Origin: Allomyces macrogynus ATCC 38327
Taxonomy: Eukaryota; Blastocladiomycota; Blastocladiomycetes; Blastocladiales; Blastocladiaceae
DNA length: 64,000 nt
Direction: 5' to 3'
NCBI GenBank assembly: GCA_000151295.1
Contig: GG745330.1
Span: 1,943,527-2,007,526, forward strand
The notes beneath the pieces are model-generated. The model saw only the letters and a program-made list of their open reading frames with translations, had not been told where the DNA came from and searched no databases. The first letter of the stretch is position 1, and each line of letters opens with the position of its first letter. Positions 34,350 through 44,345 of the stretch are shown piece by piece. The position numbers and the translations under genes were made by a program.

Positions 34350-35545
34350 TATCGTGAAAATCCACGCTCTCTCAAATTGCATTCTCTCTCCCGCTGACTT
34401 GACATTCACTGACATCTCCTCATGGCGCGCTCAACAATACTGGTTGACATCCTCCCGGACGTGGCCATCTCTGCCCTCCTTTCGTTTCTTGACGCCCGAA
34501 GCAACAGCACGGCTTCAACGAAGCTGTCATTTCCTGCATCAATTCCCCGCCCCAGAGCAAGACGCTGACCGTTTCAAGCTTGCTGTCCGGATATCATTGC
34601 CGATTTTGTGCACGTTTTCATGGACCGGCTCGTTGAACTGTCCAGTGTCGATTCAATCGGTGCCTGGCTCATGTACCATCCGCCATCGCTGACTGCGGCC
34701 ATGAACAAGATTGCTCAGGGTGGCGAATCATTGCTGATCGTGACGTCCACGTCCGTGCCTTGCCTGACGATGCCGTTTGGACTTGCTTTCTCCTACGCCG
34801 TGGCCCATGACTATCCTCACTATGCCCGACGATCGCTGGCCTGCATGATTGTCGCAGCACAGGGTGATGGTGATGCATGCTTTGCGGGTCTCCGCCGAAC
34901 CGACGGTCGATCATGGGCCGTTGAATACCACGTCATGCTGTAACTTCCGTTTGTTGCTGCAGCGTACGGCCACGATGGATGCTCCAAACGGCTCGTTGTT
35001 GCAACCGTGAACCTGAAAAATGGAGGAACCTGGGAATGGGCCGGAATCATGGCTCAGACACAGGCGGGCACCGCGATGCTCGAGTATCTATCTGCTCCAA
35101 TTCCGCCCCAAGAAGCGCTTTCCGCTCACAGTCACCTATCTGCACCGGTTCCCGCGGTGGTCTCGCAAACGGCAGCTTATCGGGTCACTTGTCGTCTTCG
35201 AATGGGTACTTGCGCGCAAAAAGGAGCTTGACCCGGATCTGTACAACCATCACGACCTGCTCATTGTCACGCTCGTGCGACTGCGCGATCACGCCTCCAG
35301 CGAACTTGTGGTGAAGCAGTCCTTTCTCCCGATCATCGAGTTGTTGATACCGGCCGTCATTGGTCCGCTTGGCTGCAACGTTTCTGCTCAAGGAGATGCA
35401 GCGGGCTTTGATCCATTGCCCAAGTTACGCGCTTGTGGAGGCGATGGTTCCACGTCATGTTCTCCACACGATTTACAATCTGAACAGCACCACTCGCTTG
35501 ACAAGGGACCTGGGCATGCCAATTGACGGAAAGGAGTTTCGTTAG
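34350..35545 (+). pseudogene. Decayed F-box-like gene family member, copy 2
   Basis: ATG at 34,423 starts MARSTILVDILPDVAISA, then LLSFLDARS, an F-box-like start. The frame then shifts, and RLQRSCHFLHQFPAPEQDAD continues in another frame. A middle part (34,608-34,943) has MHVFMDRLVELSSVDSIGAW, and the 3' part has YNHHDLLIVTL, FLPIIELLIP, GPLGCN, then after another shift FLLKEMQRALIHCP and LNSTTRLTRDLGMP. This copy keeps the middle section missing from the 15.4-16.6 kb copy. At least two frameshifts suggest it is inactive. Confidence 0.55.
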
Positions 35546-35639
35546 CTCGTCTTGAAGACGTGGGGCTACTGGTGATCTGTCTCACGCGGAATGGGCAAGA
35601 GGTTGGAGTTTGATGATGTGTGGGAGCATTGCATTGAGA

Positions 35640-36060
35640 TAATGGTGATCCCTTGGAGCATCCCAACCTTCCCAGCCTGGAATTGTGTGAAAGCATCCCC
35701 AAAATAACATTGCCCCACTAAGATTGGGAGAGCCGGAACTACAGACGCAGGCAGCACAGGCCGCCCCCACGATCAGAGGCATCGCGCTTCCAAGAAAGCA
35801 AACTCCGGAAAACATCCCCACACTCGACACTACGGGTGAGTGAGTGGTCGTCAACCACATATCTCCAAACCAGCACGGTTGTCCCAGTATCTCCCACGCC
35901 GCCCCGTTCATATCCCTGTTTTCTTGCAGCACATTTCGAGGCTGGTAATCGAAGCCGAAGTTGCTTGACCTCGATGCACGCCCCCACTTGAAGCTGCACA
36001 GAGAGGATGACCTGCGGTGCCATTGTGACCGAGGTTCCGTCGTTGAATTGTATCACCCTT
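35640..36060 (-). repeat. Dispersed repeat, family 2, copy A
   Basis: Shares about 300 bp of similarity with 40,530-40,940, including an identical core AGAGGCATCGC and, on the minus strand, related peptides (GDTGTTVLVWRYV here, GDSGTTVMAWKHVG there) followed by ASDRGG. Both copies have interrupted frames. No transposon hallmark was found. Confidence 0.6.
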
Positions 36061-36650
36061 GCAAACCAATGCCTCTAGGCAACAAAGAGCGCGCGCATGG
36101 CCGCACTGTCGTGCTGTATCGTGGAAGCGGCGGCCACAAGCGCTAATGTGAAGAGTGGAAACTGGGCGTATTGGGGTTTTCATGGCACGTATATTTGTGG
36201 TGACCCGGTCCAAGAGCACAGACGAGACCGACATCAACAACGTCACCGACGAGAAACAGACTAACGATCAAACGAAAAGGCAGCAACACCAACGGGAGGC
36301 CCGACGCGCTTGGGGCGTGGGGTCTTCGTGTCTGAACGAAACGACGGCAGAGAAACGAGGTAAAACGAGCCGCTAGTGCATGGGCACTGCGAAGAAGGCG
36401 AGGGAGGGTGAGGAAAAGTGAACGAGAGAAGAGAAAACAATGCAAAACAACAACAAACGACGAGATCAGCACAGAAGTGACCGCCTCAACATCCAACGGC
36501 ATCCGCTGCGCGAAATCATCAGTCACGACGTCCGACATGGGCCTCTTCCAGAGAGGCTCGGTGCGGGGGCACCAAAGAGAGAGCACATCCATTTCCCATC
36601 CATTCAGGCGCACTCGTCGGCACCCCCTGATCCGCGTGCGTTGGCCCGCG
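36061..36650. other. Intergenic stretch without a visible gene
   Basis: About 590 bp downstream of the P-type ATPase stop. It probably contains that gene's 3' UTR. I see no supported coding frame. Confidence 0.5.
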
Positions 36651-39600
36651 TCATCGTTCGAGGACAATCGCACCCGGCACGTCACCGTCGTCGCGTGCGA
36701 CCGTAACAGCCGCAGGCACGCGCCACCACGCGCGCTTGGCGGCCTTGTACGCCTCGGCCACGAGCATGAACACGGCGAGTGTCGCGGCAATGTAACCCCA
36801 CTCGTAATCAAACGGCGCGTGCTGGAAGACCTTGGTGTTGACGGCGGGCAGGTAGGGCAGCGGCACAATCACGACCAGCCCCACGACCATGGCAATCACG
36901 AGCACCTTGGCGTCGCGCCAAATGGTGTGCACGACCGACGTGCGCGGCGACCGGCAGTTGAGTCCGTGCACGAGCAACAGCAGCGAGAGCGTGACAAAAG
37001 CCACGGCGCGCGCGCGGAACACGACCTCGCACTCGGGCGTGAAGACTTTGTTGCACGAGGCGGTCGGCACAATCGTGTTGAGCGGGTTCACGGCGTGCAA
37101 GTAGGCGACGGCGACAAATTGCACGAGCGTGAACCCGCCCATGACCACGCCATAGACAAACGTGTCGGTCATGAGCTCGTGTGTGAAGACGCCGTGGCGA
37201 CGCGGCGCGACACGCATCACGTCGTCGTCGGCGGGTTCAACGGCCAGGGCGAGCGCAATTGGCGAGCTCGTGACGAGGTTGATCCACAAAATCTGGATCG
37301 GCGACATGGGGAAGATGGGCGACCCGTTGCCGTCGGCAAAGACCAGGCCAATGATCAGCGCCACAACCTCGGAGACGTTGCCTGACAGCAGGTGCAGCGT
37401 GAACTTCTGGATGTTGGAAAAGATGCGGCGGCCCTGTGCAATGGCTTGGACGATCGTCGCAAAGCAGTCGTCCGTCAGCGTCAGGTCTGACGCCTGCTTG
37501 GTCACGTCGGCGCCGCCAAGGCCCATGGCAATGCCCACATCGGCGTACTACGAGGTGGAGTGGAAAAGTGAGTTGAAGAGCATCTCACACCACCCGGAGA
37601 GAAATAGGTGACGGAGCGCAAGAACGTACCGAAATAGCGGGCGCATCGTTTACGCCATCGCCCGTCATGGCGACGATCTGCCCACGGCGATGCAGCGCTT
37701 GAATCATCTTGACCTTAGTCTCGGGCGAGCACCGAGCAAGTACGAGCGGCAACTCGTCCATCGCATCCACTTGCTCGTCCGTCAACGCGTCCCACTGCGG
37801 CGCGACCATGACGCGCGCCGGGTTCGCCGCGTCGGCCGGCGACAGCAGGCCAATCTGCTTGGCAATCGCCGCGGCCGTGACAGGATGATCGCCCGTGATC
37901 ATGTGAACGACGATTCCGGCCGTCTGGCATGCGGCGACGGCGCCCGCCGTTTCGGGCCGCGGCGGGTCCATGATCCCGACCAACCCGAGAAACACGAGAT
38001 CGCGCTCGTACTCAGAACGCAGCGCCGGCTCCTGCAGCTTGAGCTCGTTGGTGCCCGTGATGGCCAAGGACCGGTGCGCGAGCGCGAGCACGCGCAGACC
38101 CTGTGCGGCCATGGCCTCGGCGCGCGGCATGATTTCGTTCGTCACGTACTCGGGCGTGAGCGCGTGCACGGTCGCGGCAGTTTCGCCAGCATGGCCTGCA
38201 GCGTGCGCCATGGCCGCGTCCGCGACTTGGTACGACGCCGACCGCGCGACAATCGCCTCGACGGCGCCCTTGGTCATGATCGCAAACTGGTTGGCGGCCA
38301 GGTCGCGGTAGACGACCGACATGCACTTGAGCGTCGCGTCAAACGGGTACTCGGCGAGAAACTCGACGCCCTCCACCGACTCCTTGGTCACGCCGTGCCG
38401 GTGCGCAGCCACGGCCAGAGCAATCTCGGTCGTGTCGCCCGTGCCCGAGTACATGCTGGTTGTCTTGTCGAGCGTGATCGAGCACGTGTGACAGAGGCCC
38501 ATGACGCGCAGCACGGGCTCGAGTGCGACGCGCGACAGACCTTCAATTCCACCGACTGCGTGGAACGCGCCGGTGATCGTAATCTGCGCGCCAAGAACCC
38601 ACCCAGCGACGGCGGCCATGGTGCCTTCGGTCAACGTGCCCGTTTTGTCGGAGCAAATGTGCGTGACTTGCCCGAGCGCCTCGAGCGAAACGAGCCGGCG
38701 CACGATCGCGCGCTGCTTGGCCATGGTGGAGACACCAAACGACATGGTCACGGTCACGACGGCCGGCAGGCCCTCGGGCAAGATGGCGACCGCCGTGGCA
38801 ATCGCGTAGAGCAGCACCTGCGTGTCGTCGAACGCCCACTTGTTGACGGCAAACACGATCACGCCCAAGACGAGCGCAACACCCAAACAGACCATCATCA
38901 TGCGCATCATCGACCGCTCCAGCGGCGTCTTGGCCTCAGCGCGCGCTTTAGCGCCCGCAGCGACTTGCGCGGCCATGGCGCCAATCGCCGACTGCATGCC
39001 CGTTGCCGTGACAAGGCCCTTGCCGCGGCCGTACGCGACCGTCGTCGACTTGAACGCCATGCACACTTGGTCGCCGAGCGGGAGGACCGTGTTGGCTGGC
39101 ATACCCGCGCGCGGCGTGATCGGGTCAATTGACTTGCGCACGGCAATCGGCTCGCCCGTGAGCAGCGCCTCGGTCGCGGCCAAGTTGACAGCGTCAATCA
39201 CGCGCATATCGGCGGGCACCTGGTCGCCCTCGGTCAGTAGGACTAAATCACCTGGAACGAGCAGCGGCGCGGCAATCACCGTGGGCGCAGCACCGCCGCG
39301 AATCACGGTCGCGGTCGGCGACGCGAGCTTGCGCAGTGCCTCCATGGTCTTTTCCGACTTGTATTCCTGCCGGAACCCGAGTAGCGTGTTGGTCAAGATG
39401 ACGACGACGAGAACGGCGCCCTCGACCCAGTCGCGCGCGATCAGCGCAATCACGAGCGCGACGGCGAGAATGCCGTTCATCGGATTGACGAGATTGCTGA
39501 TGAGCACACGCAATGCCGACGGCCCATTGTCGCCGCCGAGATCGTTGAGGCCGTATTCGGCGAGCCGGCGCGCGGCCTCGTCGGGCGACAGACCCACCAC

Positions 39601-39855
39601 CAGGTCCGTGTCGAGCAGGCGCGCGACCGTGGCAATATCGTGCTCGTACCAGCGCGTCGCATTCTCGACGTGGGTGCTGGCGTGCACGCCGTCGACGTGC
39701 ACGACGAGCCGATCTTTTTCGGGCGACGTCGGGCTCGACGACGCCTTGACGTCCGTGTCCGCAGCGTGCACGGTGGCAGGCTCGCGGATGCGCGCCGTCA
39801 CATCAGCGCCGTCGTCTGGCGTCGTGGCAAGTCGGCCGCGCTGCAGCGAGTTCAT
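36651..39855 (-). CDS. P-type cation ATPase (P2, ENA-like P domain)
   Basis: Two exons, 39855-37630 and 37547-36651, joined in phase 0, give 1,040 residues. The landmarks are LLTGEP (about residue 230, actuator domain), the TM4 motif ILPEGLPAVVTVTM (about 355), the phosphorylated Asp in CSDKTGTLTEG (about 400), DPPRPETAGAV and HMITGDHPVTA (about 630-655), and MTGDGVNDAPAIS joined to YADVGIAMG (about 730). Six C-terminal membrane segments follow. The P domain and SLEALG...ICSDKTGTLT resemble fungal ENA (type IID) sodium/potassium efflux pumps. TM4, however, has the PEGLP motif of calcium pumps such as PMR1, not the ENA PxSLV form. Transport of Na+, K+ or Ca2+ is therefore open. The N-terminus of about 70 residues is polar. 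Confidence 0.88.
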
Positions 39856-41079
39856 GATGGCGGGCGGGGTTGCGATCGGGGGGGTTCGGGGGGTTCGTGC
39901 GAAGAGTCAGAGGGTGCGTGCGAGGAGGCAGGCTTGGCGCGCGGTGCGGGCAAGGGCAAGGCAGGGCACTGGGGAGAAGGGACGGGGTGCCTGTGAGCGC
40001 GCCTTTATAGAGGGGCGTGTGTGTGGGAGCGTCAACAAGGGCGCTGCGACCCCTGTCTCGTGTGAGCACGATCCCGATTCCCTAGGGGGTGGGGGGCGAT
40101 TGGGGGGCTTTGCGGGCCGGGCGCAAGCTTGGCGCAGCGCTTCATGCCAAAAACAAAGCCCGCGTGTGGCATCTCGCATCTTCCAGAAGCATCATTGCAA
40201 GCTCGCAGAGCAGGACACGAACGAGAGGAGTTTGCATCATCTCAATTTGTCGACCAACCACCTCGGTCTCGTCGGTTTCGAGATCAAAATGCGCAACTCG
40301 ACGACTCGAAAAAAGGTCGAAGCATTGGAGTTGAATCCCAGCAGTTCAAGCATCCGCGCAGGGCAAGACATTGGTCACAAGGGAACTGAATATGCACCAC
40401 CAAATTGGCGCGATGCTGAAGGTCAAAATGGCGTCCCAAACAGCGCAGGCCGCTGCGCTGAAGTAAAACGAGTCTGTCGACCAGACACATGGCAATATGT
40501 GAGCATGAATGTCTGCTCGTGACCGCTGTAATCAATTTCCGCCAGTTCCCTCATTTAGCTCAATCGGCCAAGAGAGAGGGTGAGAGTCCCGAGCACAACG
40601 ATGGCAAATCGGCTTCCACGACCGTCGCTGACCAATCAAACAAAATGGCAATGAGATTGCGAGTGCCGGAACTAGGCACAGGGCGCCCCCGCGATCAGAG
40701 GCATCGCTAAGACGCTTTAGAAGCAACCTCCAGAGAAAGATCCCCATTCTCATCACACTACAGATTGGTGGGCGTTACCCACATGTTTCCAAGCCATCAC
40801 AGTTGTTCCAGAATCTCCTGTGTGTAAAATGGGTTTGCATGCTACTTGAACGGTTGTCCCGAGTTGAAGTTCGAGGCTGAACGTTTCGGGGGGCAAATGG
40901 GCGGTTGGGTCGTGCTGCTTGGTGGATCCTCCTCTCACAGCTCACAGGTTATGAACAGCACATTCTTGATTGAAGATAGACGATGGAATCGTCAAGGCTG
41001 CATACATGTGCGCCAACAACCGGCCAAAAGCTACAGACTGATGACACCAAACCAACACTCTCGGGGGAATACTCCAACG
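39856..41079. other. Intergenic region with repeat copy
   Basis: About 1.2 kb upstream of the ATPase start. It holds the ATPase promoter region and, at 40,530-40,940, a degenerate repeat. No intact gene is visible. Confidence 0.5.
40530..40940 (-). repeat. Dispersed repeat, family 2, copy B
   Basis: Partner of 35,640-36,060. Minus-strand reading gives PPETFSLELQLGTTVQV, GDSGTTVMAWKHVG and SDASDRGGALCLVPAL in changing frames, parallel to the other copy. Confidence 0.6.
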
Positions 41080-41816
41080 TCACGATGCGACCACCGACTC
41101 CCACCGGCGAGCGCGCGCCTCGTGCCGCAACCGCGCCACCTCTTTGCGCGCCTCTTCCAGCTCGGTTCCCCACCAGAACCGGCGCGTATCAGCGACCTTG
41201 TCGAGCACCACTGCGACCGTACCCCACCCGGTCGCGCGGTCGATTTTTTTCAGGATCTTGCGCACGCCGGCCTTGGACCAGGTGCGCGCCAAGTCGGCGC
41301 GGTCGAGCCGCGCGTCGATTCGCGCCATGCGCGCCGCGAGCCGCGTGGCCGCGAGGACCGCGGGCCGCGTGGCGGTGCCGGCGTCGTGCGGGCGGATGGG
41401 TGGGCCGGGGGCCGCGGGGATCACGCCGGCGTCAAAGAGCTGGTTGGTCATGTTGGGTCAAGCAACGGTCTGCATGGAAAACGGCGTGCAGGCGAAACGA
41501 CTCGCACCTCGGCCCAGTACTGCGACGCGGCGAGCGCCGTGGCCGCGCGCGCGACGCGCACGTTGGTCCAGTAGGCGCGCTCGACAGCGTCGATCGCGTG
41601 CTCGAGGTCGCGCAGGAACGGCGCGTAGTTATCGACGGCGGCCAGGTCAGCAGTACTGGGGCGTGCGCTTCGTCCGGGCGGTGCCAGGCGCGTTGAGTCG
41701 GCGTGGGCTTCGTGGCACTCTTTGAGCCGCTTCTTGAGGGCGTGGTAATCGAGGTACTCGCACGCGTCAGTCTCGCTCTCGGCCATGGCGGCCTGGAGCC
41801 GCTTGCCAAACTTCAT
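41080..41816 (-). CDS. Stand-alone SPX-domain protein
   Basis: Exons 41816-41508 and 41439-41080 join in phase 0 (222 residues). The start MKFGKRLQAAM, followed by YLDYHALKKRLKEC, is the classic N-terminal SPX helix pair. The middle helix FLRDLEHAIDAVERAYW fits the second SPX segment. VRKILKKIDRATGWG (about residue 165) supplies the basic KxLKKxDK surface that binds inositol pyrophosphates. The protein ends soon after the domain, so it lacks the EXS, VTC, transporter or RING partners often fused to SPX. A role in phosphate sensing or as a regulatory partner is inferred. It is divergent from the OSBP-related gene, with 515 bp between starts. Confidence 0.85.
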
Positions 41817-42331
41817 CGAGGCGCGTCGGGTGAGCTAGGAAACCGACTGCAGCTAGTCTCGGTGGCGGCAAGAGATGCTGGAGCGGGTTTAGCGCGACAT
41901 CAGCGGCGTTCACGGCCGAGCGGGTCGAGCCGGAGTCAAACGCGTGTCGACAGCGGCAGACCGGTGGATGCGAGACGCCAGCGCAACCACGTCTCGCAGG
42001 GCGCATCGAGCACGCGGAAACCACGTTGGCGATATAATCGTGGTGAATGGCGAGCGGCGCGCCGTTGCTTTGTTCTCTTTTGCAAGCACCAAAACGCGTC
42101 GCGCCCGTCGCCGCCGGCCTGTTGCGCCAGGCATCCGTTCTGCCCACGCTACCGCCCTCTTCCCTGCTCGGCACTACCCGCAAACCGACGCTGAGCAACC
42201 CGACACTCTGATCGAGCCCGCCTTGGGCCCAACTCGTGCGCGACCGACGCGATCCGTTCGGCTACTCCTCCGATTCCGGCCTTCCTGCACGGCCATTTCG
42301 ACCTCTCGCGACACCGTCTGCGCTCGCGACC
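41817..42331. promoter_or_regulatory. Divergent intergenic region, SPX / OSBP-related
   Basis: About 515 bp between two divergent start codons. No specific motif identified. Confidence 0.3.
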
Positions 42332-43979
42332 ATGACCTCGGTTGCGCCCGACCCCGTGGGCCTGCAATCCGCGGTCAAGATGGCTGCCGCGCGTACCGAT
42401 CCGGCGTCCCCGATGCCTGGCGGCTTTGGCAGCGCGACCGCCGATGACGACGCCTCTGCACCTGACCGCGGCCTGGCGCCGTCGCCCGCGCACTCTTCTC
42501 TGACTGTCTCGACTGTCTCAACCGTGGCCGAGGCCACCGTGCAGCCCGACGTGAAAGTCGACGACCAGCACAAGGACTCGCTGCTCGTCTTTCTCAAGAA
42601 GATTTTGGGGAAAGACGTCGACTCGCTGCGCATTGCCGTGCCACTGTTCTTGCTCGAACCCGTGTCGAACCTTGAGTACCTCGCCGACCTCGACCACGCC
42701 GTCGAGCACTTTGTGGCCGCGCCCGTGAAGAGTGATCCGCTCGACCGGTTCCTGAGCGTGTTCATGCTCTTGATTACAGGACTCAAGCGTGCATTGCGCA
42801 AGGCCAAGAAACCGTTGAATCCGATCTTGGGCGAGGTGTTTTACTCGCATTTCACGCCGACGTTTGAGGACGGCGCGATTGACGGTGGAGAGCCGGTGTC
42901 GGCGACGATGGAGTCGGCGGCCGAGGGCGGTTTGCCGACGGTGTACCTTGTTGGCGAGCAGATTTCGCATCACCCGCCGATCTGTACGCGAATCGCACCC
43001 ATGTCAGCAGCGGGGCGAGAGCTGGCGATTGACGTGGATTGATTGCGGTGTAGCTGCCTTCCACGCGACGTGCCCGGACCGCGGCATCGACATTACGATC
43101 GTCTACGACGTCAAGGCCAAGTACAACGGCCTGAGTGCGTCCCTTCCATTCCCAACCCCCGATTCCGCGTGCTGACCCTTGCTGCGGATAGGCTTCGCCC
43201 TCGAAAACAAGTCGCTCGGCACCGTGCGCATCGCCGACCACAACGAAACCTACACGCTGACCTACCCGTCGGCCAACATTGTCGGGATCGTGACCATGAA
43301 CATGCGGCTCATGTGGACCGGCACGTGCACGATCGAATGCGCCGCGACCAACCTCAAGGGCACGCTCAACTTCAAGGAACAGCGGTGGTTTGGTCGCGAC
43401 ACGTACGACGTGACGGGCACCGTCACCTCCCTCGATAACGCGAAACAAGTGCACGCGACGCGAACGGGCGCGTGGAACGACACGATTCACGTGCAACGCA
43501 CGGGCGTCGACGCGAAACCGGCACCCATGTTCTCGGTCCGCGACCGGTCCGTCTACACGCCGAGTGTGGTTCCGGGCGACCGCGCGCCGCCGCACGCATC
43601 GCGCCGCGTTTGGGCGGACGTCGTGGCGGCCATGCGCGCCGGGGACGCGTCGGGTGCGGCCAAGGCCAAGCACGACGTCGAGCACCGGCAGCGCGCCAAG
43701 GAAAAGGAACGCGTGGCGGGCACGCGCGCACCGTTCCAGGCCGTGTATTTTGAGGGAGATCCGTTGGTCCCGGACTCGGTGCGGTTTGTCGCGGGGGTTG
43801 TCGCGTTGCCGGCAGTCGGCGAGGATTGTCGTGGGCATCCAGCGGCAGTGGCGGCGGCGCGCGGGATTGGGGTGGTGGGTGCGGCCGAGGACGAGGTGGA
43901 GGAAGTGGCGGCGGGGGCGGTGGACGAGGATGCGGAGGATTCGGAGAGCGGCGAGTCGTTTGAGGACGCGAATGAGTGA
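42332..43979 (+). CDS. Oxysterol-binding protein-related protein (short ORP)
   Basis: Exons 42332-42983, 43054-43134 and 43192-43979 give 506 residues, all in phase. The ORD contains NPILGEVFYSHF (about residue 162) and the family fingerprint EQISHHPPI (about 208). Then come AFHATCPDRGIDITIVYDVK, ETYTLTYPSANIVGI, and the later MFSVRDRSVYTPSVVPGDRA and RQRAKEKER....PFQAVYFE, as in Osh/ORP proteins. No PH domain, ankyrin repeats or FFAT motif is evident, so it resembles short Osh4-to-Osh7 forms with an extra disordered N-terminus of about 75 residues. The extreme C-terminus is acidic. ORPs exchange sterol or phosphatidylserine against PI4P at membrane contacts. Confidence 0.9.
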
Positions 43980-44345
43980 GGGAGCGGGGTGAAGGAGGGA
44001 TTGAGCGCGCGCAGAGCAGGACTCGGCGGCTGATGGGGGCGATGGCGGACTGGCGGGCGGCGCAGACGGGAGAAAGTAGACTGGTTCAGTTCAGGACAGG
44101 CGCTGGGAAATCGGTTCTTCTCGCGAGGGGATGGGTCGTGGAGCGGCAGGTGTGACAAAAAGCGTCGGCTGCTTGCTGAATGTTGGCACGTGCGAGTGAT
44201 CAGGGAGTCGATGCGCCGCGCCGTCACGGCCAAGTCGCCGTCCACCGCGACCAACCGCGACGACCACCACGACGACCGGCCCCGCCGACCGCGCTCGCCG
44301 CGGACCACGCTCCCGCCCGACCGAACCGACCCGCAACCTGCCGCA

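Noticed and set aside
37690..40522. Long plus-strand frames opposite the P-type ATPase
   Set aside because: They are GC-driven shadows of the ATPase coding strand, rich in Arg/His/Gly, with no recognisable domain.
40753..40938. GDSG peptide as a trypsin-like serine protease active site
   Set aside because: The other copy has GDTG, the frames are broken, and no His or Asp motif of the triad is seen.
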